Of a stretch of 64,000 bases of DNA, positions 16,520 through 29,510 are shown in pieces. The translations under genes and the position numbers were made by a program. Origin of the DNA: Nocardia sp. NBC_00403 (GTDB taxonomy: Bacteria; Actinomycetota; Actinomycetes; Mycobacteriales; Mycobacteriaceae); the NCBI RefSeq assembly GCF_036046055.1, contig NZ_CP107939.1:3906001-3970000 (forward strand), given 5' to 3'. The notes beneath the pieces were generated by a model that saw nothing but the letters and a program-made list of their open reading frames with translations, was not told the origin of the DNA and searched no databases. Position 1 is the first letter of the stretch, and each line of letters begins with the position of its first letter.

Positions 16520-16562
16520 AGCTCCTGCCCCACGAGTGCGGTGTGTTGCACTGTGAGCTGGC

Positions 16563-17138
16563 CTAGTCCCCTTCGGTGGACAGGTTTTCGAGGATGTCCT
16601 CGGCCCAGCCTGCCGGGATGGCATCGGGTCCCGCGACTTGCATGGCGCTCATTACGGTGAGCAGCATCCCGGTAGCGATGAAGCGGCGGGCGTCGGTCAG
16701 TGGCGCGCCGGTGAGTTCGCGCACCAGCGCGAAAATCTGGCCGAACCGCGCGCGTACCTCGTCGCCGATCACCGGATCGGCGCTCGATGCGATGCCGTGC
16801 ATGAACACCTGCAGAAGTTCTCGCTCGGCCAGGAAGACCTGGTAGCCGCGGCCGAGCTGGCGTAAGGCCTCCGTGGGGGGTGCATCGCGATCGGAGCGTT
16901 CGGCGTCGGCCGCGCGAAAGGCTTTTTCGATGCGATCGCAGACCCGGTGCAGTGCAGCCAGGAACAGGTGCTGTTTGGTGCCGAACAGCCGGATCACGTA
17001 GGGCTGAGAGACGCCGGCGAGCCGGGCGATTTCGTCGGTTTTGGTCCCCGCGTAGCCGCCCTCGGCAAATGCGGTGATGGCGGCATTCAGTACTTCTTCG
17101 CTCCGTTGCGCGGCGGTCAGCCTGGTGCCGGTCGTCAT
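16563..17138 (-). CDS. TetR-family repressor, probably of the adjacent efflux pump
   Basis: 191 residues. The N-terminal helix–turn–helix (AAITAFAEGGYAGTKTDEIA, then GVSQPYVIRLFGTKQHLF) is intact; the ligand-binding C-terminal half includes the ASSADPVIG and GMLLTVMSAM segments shared with the stump at 15297-15597. It is divergent from the MFS exporter gene, with an about 130-bp gap that contains 13-bp direct repeats. The classic arrangement is a drug-responsive repressor controlling itself and the pump. The inducer is unknown. Confidence 0.85.
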   Translation of the reverse strand: MTTGTRLTAAQRSEEVLNAAITAFAEGGYAGTKTDEIARLAGVSQPYVIRLFGTKQHLFLAALHRVCDRIEKAFRAADAERSDRDAPPTEALRQLGRGYQVFLAERELLQVFMHGIASSADPVIGDEVRARFGQIFALVRELTGAPLTDARRFIATGMLLTVMSAMQVAGPDAIPAGWAEDILENLSTEGD

Positions 17139-17203
17139 GTCGTCGTCCTCCTTGGCGTCCCCGTCGATGGCTTTTCTATCAAATCCGACCGCCCTATTGA
17201 CAT

Positions 17204-17249
17204 GTTATCAGTCGATGCATACTTTTGACCGTGTTAGTTATCAGTCGAT
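17204..17249. promoter_or_regulatory. Direct repeats and promoter between tetR and MFS gene
   Basis: GTTATCAGTCGAT occurs at 17204-17216 and again at 17237-17249, 33 bp apart (about three helical turns). TTGACA at 17198-17203 could be a -35 element for the pump gene. The repeats are good candidates for the TetR operator. Function is inferred from position. Confidence 0.5.
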
Positions 17250-17266
17250 TACAACAAGGGCTGGAC

Positions 17267-20097
<2,831 letters not shown>

Positions 20098-20144
20098 GCT
20101 GGGCGATTCAAGAACTTCCTTCGATCGAGAGAGCGAAACGTCAA

Positions 20145-22646
20145 GTGCGAGTAGCGCAGTCCTGGCTGACGGAAATCATCCGGCGGACCACCCCCGAGTG
20201 GTCGGTGACGCCGGAGGAGCTCGACGCAGGGTTCGTCCGTGTCGGGCTGGAGGTCGAAGAGGTCGACAAGCTCGAGCGGGTGACCGGTGATATCGAGAAG
20301 CCGCTCGTAGTCGGCCGGGTCGCCGAGATCACCGAGCTGACCGAGTTCAAGAAGCCGATCCGGTTCTGCAAAGTGGATGTCGGCAATCCTGATCTGCAGG
20401 AGATCGTCTGCGGCGCAACCAATTTCGCTGTCGGTGATCTGGTCGTCGTGGTGCTGCCCGGCGCGGTGCTGCCCGGCGGTTTCGCCATTGCCTCGCGCAA
20501 GACCTACGGGCATATCTCCAACGGCATGATCTGCTCGGTGGCCGAACTCGGTATCGGCAAGGACCATTCGGGCATCCTGGTGCTCGAGCCGGGCACCGCC
20601 GAGCCCGGGACCGACGCCAACGAGCTGCTCGGCCTCGACGACACCATCATCGAGCTGAACATCACTCCGGATCGCGGCTACTGCTTCTCGGTACGCGGTC
20701 TCGCTCGCGAACTGACGTGTGGTTACGACCTCGAATACGCCGACCCCGCCGTGCGGACCTTGCCCGACGACGAGCAGGACGCCTGGCCGGTTCGGCTCGA
20801 ACCGGACTCGAAGTGCACGCGTTTCGCGGTCCGCCGGGTCACCGGCATCGACCCGAACGCGGTGAGCCCCTGGTGGTTGCAGCGCAGGCTGCTGCTGGCC
20901 GGCGTGCGCCCGATCTCGCCCGCTGTCGACGTCACCAACTACGTCATGCTCGAACTCGGCCAGCCGCTGCATGCCTTCGACGCGGCCAAGCTCACCGGCG
21001 GCCTGGTGGTGCGCACCGCCAACACCGGCGAGACACTGCGCACCCTCGACGAGACCGAGCGCGTGCTCGATGCCGAGGATGTGGTGATCGCCGACGATTC
21101 GGGCGTCATCTCCTTGGCGGGCGTCATGGGCGGTGCGACAACGGAAGTCGGCGCCGCGTCGACCGATATCGTGCTCGAGGCCGCCACCTGGAATCCGTTG
21201 CTCGTCTACCGCACCTCGCGGCGCCACAAGCTCTCCTCGGAGGCGGGTAAGCGCTACGAGCGGGTCGTCGATCCCGAGATCAATGTCATCGCGTTGGATC
21301 GCGCCGCCACGCTGCTTGCCGAAATCGCCGGTGGCACTGTCGAATCGGTGCTCACCGATGTTCGAGTGCCGGTGCCGGCCGCCGACCCGATCCGGATGGA
21401 TATCGATCTGGCCGATCGCGTCGCGGGCGTCACCTACCCGACCGGTACCTCGGCGCGGCGCCTGGCCCAGATCGGCGCGAAGGTGGATGTCGGCGTCAGC
21501 GAGGCCGGGCACGGCCAGTTGGTCGTCACCCCGCCGAGCTGGCGGCCCGACCTGGCCCAGCCCGCCGACCTGGTGGAGGAGGTGCTGCGACTGGAGGGGC
21601 TCGAGCAGATCCCCTCGGTGATCCCGACCGCACCCGCCGGACGCGGACTCACCCCGACCCAGCGTCGCCGTCGCGCGGTGAGCAGGGCGCTTGCCTTCGC
21701 CGGTTGTGTGGAGGTGCCGCCGCCGGTGTTCCTGCCGCCGGGTGTGTTCGACACCTGGGGCCTGGACGCCGACGACCCGCGCCGCGCCACCACCCGGGTG
21801 CTGAACCCGCTCGATGCGGAGCGTCCCGAACTGGCGACCACATTGCTGCCCGGCCTGCTGGAAGTTGCCGCCCGCAACATCTCGCGTGGTGCGCGTGACC
21901 TTGCGGTCTACGGCATCGCCCAGGTGGTGCTGACCGGCCCGAACGTCGCGCCGATCGCAGCGCTGCCGGTGGACCGCCGCCCGACCGACGAGCAGATCGC
22001 GGAACTGATCGGCTCGCTGCCCGCGCAGCCGGTGCATGTGGCCGCCGTGCTCACCGGCCGCCGCGACCCGCGCGGTCCGTGGGGCCCCGGTCGTGCGGTG
22101 GAGGCCGCCGACGCCTTCGCCCTCGCCGACGCCGTCGCCGACGCGGCGGGCGTGACCATCGAACGCAAGGCCGCTGCGCACCTGCCGTGGCATCCCGGGC
22201 GTTGCGCCGAACTGCTCGTCGACGGCGAGCTCGTCGGCCACGCGGGTGAACTGCACCCCGCCGTGCTGGAACGCGCAGGCCTGCCGCCGCGCACCTGCGC
22301 CGTCGAACTCGACCTCGACGCATTGCCGCTGCGCGAATCCCGCCCGGTACCGGTGGTTTCCCCGTTCCCTGCCGTCTTGCAGGACGTATCGGTGAGTGTC
22401 GAGAAGGCGGTGGCCGCCGCATCGGTGGAATCGGCACTGCGTTCCGGCGGTGGCGAATTGCTCGAAGACATCGCCCTTTTCGATGTCTACGAGGGTGCCC
22501 AAGCCGGCGAGGGCCGCAAGTCTCTCACCTACGCTCTGCGCTTCCGCGCCACCGACCGCACCCTCACCGAGGACGAGGCCAGCGCCGCCCGCGACGCTGC
22601 GGTCGCGGCCGCGGCGGATGCCGTCGGCGCGGTCCTGCGCGCCTGA
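20145..22646 (+). CDS. pheT: Phenylalanine–tRNA ligase beta subunit
   Basis: 833 residues, normal for the family, from GTG 20145 ([14 protein letters not shown]). Domains in order: EMAP/tRNA-binding OB-fold (about 44-155, with GVVL-like and [19 protein letters not shown]), B3/B4 editing domain (about 220-400, including [20 protein letters not shown]), B5 (about 410-480), the catalytically inactive synthetase-like core, and a C-terminal FDX-ACB anticodon-binding domain (about 740-833, from [16 protein letters not shown]). The editing domain removes Tyr-tRNA-Phe. It is co-transcribed with pheS and followed by a strong stem–loop. Confidence 0.97.
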   Translation: MRVAQSWLTEIIRRTTPEWSVTPEELDAGFVRVGLEVEEVDKLERVTGDIEKPLVVGRVAEITELTEFKKPIRFCKVDVGNPDLQEIVCGATNFAVGDLVVVVLPGAVLPGGFAIASRKTYGHISNGMICSVAELGIGKDHSGILVLEPGTAEPGTDANELLGLDDTIIELNITPDRGYCFSVRGLARELTCGYDLEYADPAVRTLPDDEQDAWPVRLEPDSKCTRFAVRRVTGIDPNAVSPWWLQRRLLLAGVRPISPAVDVTNYVMLELGQPLHAFDAAKLTGGLVVRTANTGETLRTLDETERVLDAEDVVIADDSGVISLAGVMGGATTEVGAASTDIVLEAATWNPLLVYRTSRRHKLSSEAGKRYERVVDPEINVIALDRAATLLAEIAGGTVESVLTDVRVPVPAADPIRMDIDLADRVAGVTYPTGTSARRLAQIGAKVDVGVSEAGHGQLVVTPPSWRPDLAQPADLVEEVLRLEGLEQIPSVIPTAPAGRGLTPTQRRRRAVSRALAFAGCVEVPPPVFLPPGVFDTWGLDADDPRRATTRVLNPLDAERPELATTLLPGLLEVAARNISRGARDLAVYGIAQVVLTGPNVAPIAALPVDRRPTDEQIAELIGSLPAQPVHVAAVLTGRRDPRGPWGPGRAVEAADAFALADAVADAAGVTIERKAAAHLPWHPGRCAELLVDGELVGHAGELHPAVLERAGLPPRTCAVELDLDALPLRESRPVPVVSPFPAVLQDVSVSVEKAVAAASVESALRSGGGELLEDIALFDVYEGAQAGEGRKSLTYALRFRATDRTLTEDEASAARDAAVAAAADAVGAVLRA

Positions 22647-22654
22647 CCGTTCCG

Positions 22655-22697
22655 ACGTCGAGACCGCGCGGTCATTGTGGCCGCGCGGTCTCGACGT
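22655..22697. terminator. 17-bp perfect stem–loop terminating pheST
   Basis: ACGTCGAGACCGCGCGG (22655-22671) pairs exactly with 22681-22697, leaving a 9-nt loop. It begins 9 bp after the pheT stop. There is no clear T-run, but stem strength and location make it the end of the pheST transcript. Confidence 0.75.
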
Positions 22698-22915
22698 GTT
22701 CAGTGTTTGACGATCGGTGAGCTCGGCGAATTCGTCATCGTCGTGCGGCTGCCTCGCGATCCGCGGATTTTGTTGCAGGCGAGCCAGTTTCCCGAACATC
22801 GCGATCGAACTGTGCAGCGGCGTCATCGGGCCCGCCGTGCGGGCGCGCGGCCCGAAGCCGGTCATCGACGAGGCCCGAGCGCAGCGCCACATGGGCAGCG
22901 AGTAAGAAGGGCTGC

Positions 22916-23689
22916 ATGCGGCATCCTGCGAGCCCTATCCTGCACGCGCTGACCTACCTGCCCCAACGGGAGATCGCGCAGACTCCGGCCGTTCTGGGGC
23001 TGGAGTACACCGAGCTGTCCATCGCGACCGCTGACGGGGAGACGCTGCACGGCTGGTGGGTGCCTGCTCGCCGGTCGATCGGGCATGTGCTGTTCGCGCA
23101 TGGGAACGCCGGCAATATCGGCGACCGGGTGCCGATATTCGCGCTGCTCACGGAGGCCGGTTTCGATGTGCTCGCGTTCGACTACCGGGGCTACGGGCGC
23201 AGCACCGGGCGGCCCTCGGAGCATGGGACTTACCTCGATTCCCGCGCGGCGCGGCGCGTTCTGTTCGAGCGGCTGGGTGTCGACGCCGATCGGGTGCTGT
23301 ATCTGGGGAAGTCGCTCGGCGGCGCGGTCATGCTCGAGCTTTCGACCGTGCATCCACCCGCCGGGCTGATCCTGATGTCTACCTTCACCGGCATCCGTGA
23401 TGCGGCAAGGTCGGTGTACCCGTTCCTGCCTCGGCCGTTGGTCCCCGACGCCTACCCGAGTCTGCGGCGGATATCGACGCTGCGTGCGCCCGTGCTGCTC
23501 ATGCACGGTGACCAGGATGAACTGCTACCACTGCGCCACGCTGAGCGACTGTATGCCGCGGCCCCGGAACCGAAGCGGCTGCTGGTCGTGCCGGGTGCCG
23601 GGCACAACGACCTCATCATGCAGTGCGGCTGGGATTGGGCGGGCACCATTCGCGACTGGGCCGATGCCGCAGGCATAGTCTCGACGTAG
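22916..23689 (+). CDS. Alpha/beta hydrolase (ABHD13/BAAT-like)
   Basis: 257 residues. The hydrolase fold shows the oxyanion segment FAHGNAGNIGDRV, the nucleophile elbow GKSLGG (Ser near residue 132), Asp in MHGDQDELLP (near 200) and His in GAGHND (near 229), so the triad is complete. There is no signal peptide, although residues 8-20 are moderately hydrophobic. A serine esterase or thioesterase is expected; the substrate is unknown. ATG 22916 is the first start and lacks a strong Shine–Dalgarno. It is alone between the pheST terminator and the DUF4436 gene. Confidence 0.85.
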   Translation: MRHPASPILHALTYLPQREIAQTPAVLGLEYTELSIATADGETLHGWWVPARRSIGHVLFAHGNAGNIGDRVPIFALLTEAGFDVLAFDYRGYGRSTGRPSEHGTYLDSRAARRVLFERLGVDADRVLYLGKSLGGAVMLELSTVHPPAGLILMSTFTGIRDAARSVYPFLPRPLVPDAYPSLRRISTLRAPVLLMHGDQDELLPLRHAERLYAAAPEPKRLLVVPGAGHNDLIMQCGWDWAGTIRDWADAAGIVST

Positions 23690-23752
23690 CTTCCCGTGGT
23701 GGCGAAATCGAAGGTGATTGGGCCCCAGTATTTTTGGTGTGTGGGACAAAAT

Positions 23753-24712
23753 GTGAAAAAGAAGCGCGGCGCGGTGTTGCCCGCGCTGGTGGCGGTGATC
23801 GCACTGATAGTGGTGCTGGCTGTGAGCCTGTCGATGTATGAGGCAGGCAAGGCTCGAACGGCGGCGGTGCACCCCTTCGGTGACGTCGACAAGTCCGATA
23901 GAGTCGATCTCGGAGTGTGGATCGGCAAGATCGATCCAGCCGCACAAGCGGTGTCGGTGGAGGTGACGGCGCGGCCGCACGGCGTCTATGCCGATCGGCT
24001 CGGTTTCTTCGCCAGCGACGCCATCCTCTATACCTCCGGGCTGAAGTCCGAACCGATCACCATCAAGGCGGGCGAACCGATCTCGGCCGCGGAGGTGAAG
24101 ATCGCCATGTCGGGGACGTTCACCGACTACCCGTTCGACAAGTACGAGGCCGTACTCGCTTTCGACATGATCAGTGGGGACAAGCACGTTCCCGTCGCGG
24201 CCGCCGTGTCCAGCGGTGACACTTTCTTCGCGGTCTCGGAGGCCCCTGAGACGGTCGACAGCCAGATCGACGGCGTCGACCTCGCTCTGCATGCCACGCG
24301 GTCCACACCCTCGCTGGTCTTCGCGCTGTTCATCATGGTGTTGATGCTCGCCATCGCAATCGCGGCCGCGGTCGCGACCTACTACCTGGTCGATGGCCGC
24401 CGCGGCCTGATATTCCCGGCCTGCTCGATGATGGGTGCGCTGCTGTTCGCGCTCATTCCGCTGCGCAACGCCGTGCCGAGCGCCCCGCCGATCGGCTCGA
24501 TCATCGACTTCGCTTCCTTCTTCATCGCCGAGGGCATCATCTCGGCGGCGCTGGTCGGTTCGATCCTGATCGGTTATCGGATCGAGGTCGTCAAGGAGCG
24601 CGAGGAGGCCGCGCAGGAGGCGAGCGCGGTGCCGCCGTCGGAGCCGAGTCCCGTGGATGACCTGCTGGACCGACAGCCTGTTCCGGTTGGGATCGGTTCG
24701 GGGCAGCCTTAG
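23753..24712 (+). CDS. DUF4436 membrane protein
   Basis: About 319 residues from GTG 23753 (KKKRGAVLPALVAV), which gives a natural short basic end before the first membrane helix; the frame is open from 23696. TM1 is about residues 8-28. A large beta-rich extracytoplasmic domain follows, with the family hallmark FTDYPFDKYEAVLAFDM. Three further TM segments lie at about 205-310, including LFALIPLRNAVPSAPPIGS, and the tail is acidic and Pro-rich. These features fit DUF4436, a family of unknown function frequent in mycobacteria and nocardiae. No operon partner gives a role. Confidence 0.8.
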   Translation: MKKKRGAVLPALVAVIALIVVLAVSLSMYEAGKARTAAVHPFGDVDKSDRVDLGVWIGKIDPAAQAVSVEVTARPHGVYADRLGFFASDAILYTSGLKSEPITIKAGEPISAAEVKIAMSGTFTDYPFDKYEAVLAFDMISGDKHVPVAAAVSSGDTFFAVSEAPETVDSQIDGVDLALHATRSTPSLVFALFIMVLMLAIAIAAAVATYYLVDGRRGLIFPACSMMGALLFALIPLRNAVPSAPPIGSIIDFASFFIAEGIISAALVGSILIGYRIEVVKEREEAAQEASAVPPSEPSPVDDLLDRQPVPVGIGSGQP

Positions 24713-24740
24713 TCGACGCCACGCTGCGTAACCTGGCCGT

Positions 24741-25259
24741 ATGAGCGATATCAGCGAGATTGTCGCCCGGTTGGCGGCATTGTCGGATGACGAGCTGCTG
24801 GCCGTGCTACGCGCCGCGACGGCCGAACGTCCGACGCTGACCGGGGTGCACGCGGCTCTCGGTACGGTGGCGGCAACCGATGATGCCATTGTCGATGTCG
24901 ATGTGACTCCCGACACCGAACCATCGCCCTCGCATGAGTCTCCGGCGGGCCGCGGCGCATCCGGGCAGGTCGGAGGGCTTTCTGCGGTACCTGCGGTACC
25001 GGTACCGCCGACCGGTATCCCGCCGTCGGCGGCGATGGGTGGATATTCGCCCGGGGGAGTCCCTACTTTCGAGTCAGTTCGCGATAGGGTCGAGCAGCGC
25101 TTCGGTACCGCGCAGGGGATGAGCGAGCTCGACCGGCAGACCCCGGCGGGCCGCAGCGCGGACGAACAGTGGGAAGCGCGCGAGAAAGCCGCGCGCGAGC
25201 GTCTGGATCGGATACGGAAGTCGTTGCACGGCAACGACATCGAAACAACAGAGCCGTAG
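24741..25259 (+). CDS. Hypothetical protein, proline/glycine-rich linker
   Basis: 172 residues. An N-terminal helical piece (SDISEIVARLAALSDDELLA) is followed by a low-complexity Pro/Gly/Ser linker (about 55-110) and a charged C-terminal helix (SADEQWEAREKAARERLDRI). No signal peptide or membrane segment is seen. It precedes, by 44 bp, the conserved gene at 25304 and may be expressed with it. I do not recognise a family; codon use is ordinary for the window. Confidence 0.6.
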   Translation: MSDISEIVARLAALSDDELLAVLRAATAERPTLTGVHAALGTVAATDDAIVDVDVTPDTEPSPSHESPAGRGASGQVGGLSAVPAVPVPPTGIPPSAAMGGYSPGGVPTFESVRDRVEQRFGTAQGMSELDRQTPAGRSADEQWEAREKAARERLDRIRKSLHGNDIETTEP

Positions 25260-25303
25260 TCTGCCGGGCGTAGGAGACAACGAATATGTGAGGGTGCAAC
25301 TCG

Positions 25304-26332
25304 ATGAGCCAGCCGCGAGAGATCGCCGACCGACTACTGGACGCCCAGGTGGAATTTCTGCTGGCCGAGGTGACCGGCGACCGCTTCGCGGAAGTGATCG
25401 CCCGCGATGTGGAGGCGGTCATCGGTGTTGCCGACACCCTCGTCTTCCGGGACGTGGTCGAGCTCGACCAGGCCAAACAGACGGTGGCCACGATCATCGA
25501 CCTGATCGGTGGTAGCCCCGTCATCGCCGATATGGTCGGGGTGTTCTCCGATTCGATCTACGACCACATCGCGACCAATAACGACTACACCCTCGGCCAG
25601 GTGGTCGATCGGGAGCCGGTCGAGGCGCTGCTGGAGAAGATCTTCGGGATGCATCAGGCGCAGGAGCGCATCCTGGACCGCCTCACCGAGAGTCCACTGG
25701 TCGCCACCGTCGCCTCGAAGTTCGTCGACAAGCTGATCAACGACTTCATGCAGGCCAATCGGGAGCGCGCCGAGAAGATCCCCGGTGTCTCCTCGCTGAT
25801 GTCGCTGGGGCAGTCCGCGGCCAACCGCGCCAAGAAGGCCGCCGACGGCACCTTCGTCGGTGATCTGGCGGGCAAGGGCGCCATGTTCGCCCTCAAGCGG
25901 ACCAATAACGCCATTCGCGAAATGCTCCGTGATGCGCCGGTGCATTCGGCCGCGATGGAATTCTGGGATCTGCACGCCGACGAGCCGGTCAGCGGCCTGC
26001 GCGACTACCTCACTCAGAAAGACCTCAACGAGCTGGTGCTGATCTGCTATGAGATCGCGATCACCACGCGGGAAAAGGAGTACTTCGGCCTGCTCGTCGA
26101 CGAATGCGTCGAGGTGTTCTTCACCAAGTACGGCGACTACACCCTCGCGGCGATGCTGCCCGAGCTCGGCCTGTCCGGCGACGACATCGCCACCGAGATC
26201 CTGCGCTACGGTCCGGCGGTGATCGAGGGCGCCAAGCGCAACGGCGTGCTCGGCAAGCTGATCCGCGAGCGCCTCGAGCCCTTCTACACCTCCGATGTGG
26301 TGCTCGGCATTCTCGCCGACGCCACGAACTGA
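25304..26332 (+). CDS. Conserved hypothetical protein (mycolata type)
   Basis: 342 residues, nearly all alpha-helical, acidic, with no membrane segment; begins SQPREIADRLLDAQVEFLLA. Features include IIDLIGGSPVIADMVGVFSD, FMQANRERAEKIPGVSSLMS and EITREKEYF-like segments toward the end, and it finishes with a helix that contains EPFYTSDVVLGILAD. Proteins of this kind are known to me only as conserved hypotheticals of mycolic-acid actinomycetes; no catalytic motif is visible. A rho-independent terminator follows 14 bp after the stop. Confidence 0.65.
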   Translation: MSQPREIADRLLDAQVEFLLAEVTGDRFAEVIARDVEAVIGVADTLVFRDVVELDQAKQTVATIIDLIGGSPVIADMVGVFSDSIYDHIATNNDYTLGQVVDREPVEALLEKIFGMHQAQERILDRLTESPLVATVASKFVDKLINDFMQANRERAEKIPGVSSLMSLGQSAANRAKKAADGTFVGDLAGKGAMFALKRTNNAIREMLRDAPVHSAAMEFWDLHADEPVSGLRDYLTQKDLNELVLICYEIAITTREKEYFGLLVDECVEVFFTKYGDYTLAAMLPELGLSGDDIATEILRYGPAVIEGAKRNGVLGKLIRERLEPFYTSDVVLGILADATN

Positions 26333-26346
26333 CTCGGCATTTCTCG

Positions 26347-26376
26347 AACCGCGCCGGTGTGTCCGGCGCGGTTTTG
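26347..26376 (+). terminator. Rho-independent terminator
   Basis: AACCGCGCCGG (26347-26357) pairs with CCGGCGCGGTT (26363-26373) across a 5-nt loop, ending in a TTTT run. It lies directly after the 25304 gene and is the clearest intrinsic terminator in the window. Confidence 0.85.
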
Positions 26377-26735
26377 CTGTCGCCGATCGACCGCCGCGGT
26401 CTCGGATTCGAAAGTGGTGGACCGTCGGTTTCCGCTCGCGCGAAGTCACAGTGCTCTGGGTCGGCGTGTGAGCGGACCGACACCTCGGAAACGGTTGATT
26501 ACCAGCATGTATACAAATGTGCCCGATGTCCGATTTGTCGAGTTTTCGCGTTGACACCGCGATGCGCCCTGGGGAAGCTTGCTCCTGACTTTCCGTGTGC
26601 TCGCCGTGGAGCTGGCACGGCCGGCAGCGGAGGAGCAGGGTGGTGCGTGTACGTCGACGACCGGAATTATCCGGCGGCACACCGGAACTCACCCGAACCG
26701 AGGCGAGAGATGAACGGCAGGTGTCGAGCAGTCGA

Positions 26736-29510
26736 ATGGTGCGGGCACGCACCATTCGGGGGCAATTGGCCCGAATCCTCGCTCTCTCATTGACTTTGGT
26801 GCTCGCACTGCTCGGCATCACCATCGCCCGCGAAATCGATGCCTTCCGGCGTAGTGGCGACACGGTGCGTGCGGTGTCGCTGGCGCTCGCGGTGCAGGAC
26901 GTGGTGCAGGAAGCGCAGCGTGAACGCGGGCTGAGCAACGGCCTGCTCGGCGGCGACACCCGGCTGCAGCAGCCCGTCGCCGAGCAACGCGCCCGCACCG
27001 ACCGGTCATTGAGGCTGCTCGATGACGCGTTGGCCGGAGGTCCGCCCGGTGCGGCCCAGGTGCATTCGGCGGTCGGACAGTTCGGCGCGCTAGCCGCGAC
27101 CCGCACGCAGGTCGATACCCGGCGGACCACCCGGCAAGCCGCCTTCCAGTTCTACACCGATGGCATCGCCGCACTGAATCGCCTTGCGCTCGGCCTCGAT
27201 CAGGCCGGTGACCCGCAGGTCCGCCATGGCTTGCAAGCGCTGTACGCGCTGGGCGACGCCAAGGAGCACACAGCCAAGGAACGCGGATTCCTCAATGGCG
27301 TTTTCGCCGCCGATGAATTCGGTCCCGGCGAGTACGTGCAGTTCCTCGACATCCGCGCCGCCAAGGTTGCCGGTCTTGCTGCCTTTGCGCGTGATGCCAC
27401 CGCGGCCGAGCAGGCGCTCCTCGAGGCCGCGATGCGCAGCGAAAACGCCACCAGAGCAATGGAATCGGAAAAAATCGCGATCGCGTCCAGCATGGGTCCG
27501 CTGGTGCGATCGGTCGATCCGATCACCTGGTGGTCGCAGATGACCGGCGTCATCGATGAGCAGCGCGCGGTGCAGCAGGCGGTCGGTGACGATGTCCGGC
27601 AGCGCGCCGCCGTGTCGCGCAAAGACGCGGCGCTGACCCTCGGCGGATTTTTGCTCGCCGCACTGCTCGCCATTCTCGCGGAGGTCATGCTGGTGATCAC
27701 CAGCGTCAGAGCCATCGTGCGCCCACTGGGCGCGCTGGCGGCCGAGGCCGACGAGGTCGCGACCCGACGGTTGCCCGATGTCATTGCGGCTTGGCAGATT
27801 TCCGGTGACGCATCGCCCGATCCGCCGCCGGCGGTGCGCACACCGCGCGGCGCGACCATCGAGATCGCGGCCGTGGCAGGCGCGCTGGATCGGGTGCAGA
27901 GCACTGCCTTCGAACTCGCCTCCGAGCAGGCGCTCGTCCGCCGCAACACCACCGAGTCGATGGCCAACCTGGCGCGCCGCAACCAGAATCTGGTGCGCCG
28001 CCAGCTCGGTCTGATCAGCGAATTCGAAAGAGAGGAACTCGATCCCAAGGCGCTGTCGAACCTGTTCGAGCTCGACCACCTCGCAACCCGCATGCGTCGC
28101 AACGCCGAAAGCCTGCTCGTCCTCGTCGGTGAGGTGAGCCCGCGGCGCTGGGCCGAGCCGATCCCGCTCACCGACGTGATCCGGGCCGGACTGTCGGAGG
28201 TGGACGACTACCGCCGCGTCGTGCTGCGCCGGGTGGACGACATCGCCATTACCGGCGCGGTGGTCAGCGAGCTCGCGCACATGCTCGCCGAACTGATCGA
28301 GAACGGACTCGCCTTCTCCCCACCGGATCTCGAGGTGGAGATCTACGGGCGCAAGCTGCCCGGCGGCTATCTGCTCGCCGTGGTGGACCACGGCGTCGGC
28401 ATGCCGGTGCCGCAGTTGGCCGCGGCCAACGCCAGGCTGCGCGGTGAGCAGGACTTCGTTGTCGCGCCGACGCGCTACCTCGGGCATTACGTGGTCGGGC
28501 GGTTGGCGCAGCGGCTCGGCATCGATGTCGAACTCATTGTGTCGCCGGTCAGCGGGATCGTTGCCCGGTTGCTGCTGCCCGCGAATATTCTTGCCGGCGA
28601 CAAGGATCGGCATCCTGCGCCACCCGCGGGACGGACGGTCGCGGAACCGGCGGCATCCGAGCAGGTCACCGTGACAACGGGTGCACAGGCTATTGCCGCC
28701 GCAGTCGCCGGTTCGTGGTCGGAGTCGGGGGCTGCGGCGTCCAGCGCAGGACACAATGGCGCCGCTGTCGCCGCGATGACAGGGCGGTTGCCCACGCACA
28801 CAGCGCCCGAAGTAGCTGGTGCGCAGATAAACATGATCAGCCGATCGGGATCTGCGCGCGACACCGACCGGAGTACGCTCACCGGCTCAGCGGGAAGCCG
28901 CACCCCGGGAATGACGGGCCCCGCTCATCCCAGGGTGGGATCAGGATCGCCGAGACCCGCGCCTGCGCCGTTCACGCACTTGCTGTCCGCATCCGTGGTG
29001 CACGCGTCGATGCCTGCCGCGAACGGCTCCGCGGCCGGGATCGCCGGATCGTCAGGAGATGCCGCTACGAATGGGCGTGCGCAGGACGGTCTCGAGGCGG
29101 GTGCGCCCGCGGACCTGCTGCCTGCGTCGGAACAGTCGATGTGGCTGATCCCCGAAACCGGCGACATGTCCGTCGAATCCGGCGAACCGCCTGTCGAGGT
29201 AGCGGGCGTGCGGCGCACGCGCAACGGACTGGTCAAGCGCAACAAGCGAACTCGTGCGTCCGAAACGACAGGCAACGCACCGCGCAGCGGATCGGGGCAG
29301 CCGAGCGCGCCGGTGACGGAGCGTTCGCCCGACGCGGTTCGCAGCATGCTGTCGTCGTTCCGGGTCGGCCATCAGCGGGGCGGGCCGGACTCGGCGCACT
29401 CCGGATCGCCGCACGCCCACGTTGCCGGATCTCCCGATATCGACACGCGTGCCACGGATCTGGTGCAGACCTCAGGTTCCGTCACAACCACCGCAGAGGA
29501 GATTCGGTGA
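26736..29510 (+). CDS. Conservon sensor histidine kinase-like protein (CvnA type) with NIT domain
   Basis: 924 residues from ATG 26736 (GTG 26721 also possible; the frame is open from 26595). TM1 (about 13-33) and TM2 (about 300-322) enclose an extracellular nitrate/nitrite-sensing-type domain with QRERGLSNGLLGG and KERGFLNGVFAADEF. A short HAMP-like linker follows, then a dimerisation-like helix (RRNTTESMANLARRNQNLVR) with no typical phospho-acceptor H-box. The HATPase domain (about 475-610) has ELIENGLAFSP (N box), VVDHGVGMP (G1) and GHYVVGRLAQRLGI. The last 300 residues are disordered and Ser/Pro/Gly-rich. In Streptomyces, CvnA–D conservons form membrane signalling complexes linking a kinase to a GTPase; here the next three genes complete the set. 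Confidence 0.88.
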   Translation: MVRARTIRGQLARILALSLTLVLALLGITIAREIDAFRRSGDTVRAVSLALAVQDVVQEAQRERGLSNGLLGGDTRLQQPVAEQRARTDRSLRLLDDALAGGPPGAAQVHSAVGQFGALAATRTQVDTRRTTRQAAFQFYTDGIAALNRLALGLDQAGDPQVRHGLQALYALGDAKEHTAKERGFLNGVFAADEFGPGEYVQFLDIRAAKVAGLAAFARDATAAEQALLEAAMRSENATRAMESEKIAIASSMGPLVRSVDPITWWSQMTGVIDEQRAVQQAVGDDVRQRAAVSRKDAALTLGGFLLAALLAILAEVMLVITSVRAIVRPLGALAAEADEVATRRLPDVIAAWQISGDASPDPPPAVRTPRGATIEIAAVAGALDRVQSTAFELASEQALVRRNTTESMANLARRNQNLVRRQLGLISEFEREELDPKALSNLFELDHLATRMRRNAESLLVLVGEVSPRRWAEPIPLTDVIRAGLSEVDDYRRVVLRRVDDIAITGAVVSELAHMLAELIENGLAFSPPDLEVEIYGRKLPGGYLLAVVDHGVGMPVPQLAAANARLRGEQDFVVAPTRYLGHYVVGRLAQRLGIDVELIVSPVSGIVARLLLPANILAGDKDRHPAPPAGRTVAEPAASEQVTVTTGAQAIAAAVAGSWSESGAAASSAGHNGAAVAAMTGRLPTHTAPEVAGAQINMISRSGSARDTDRSTLTGSAGSRTPGMTGPAHPRVGSGSPRPAPAPFTHLLSASVVHASMPAANGSAAGIAGSSGDAATNGRAQDGLEAGAPADLLPASEQSMWLIPETGDMSVESGEPPVEVAGVRRTRNGLVKRNKRTRASETTGNAPRSGSGQPSAPVTERSPDAVRSMLSSFRVGHQRGGPDSAHSGSPHAHVAGSPDIDTRATDLVQTSGSVTTTAEEIR

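Noticed and set aside
22735..22900. Small reverse ORF reading MTPLHSSIAMFGKLARLQQN
   Set aside because: Looks protein-like, but the frame runs without stop through the pheST terminator into antisense pheT.
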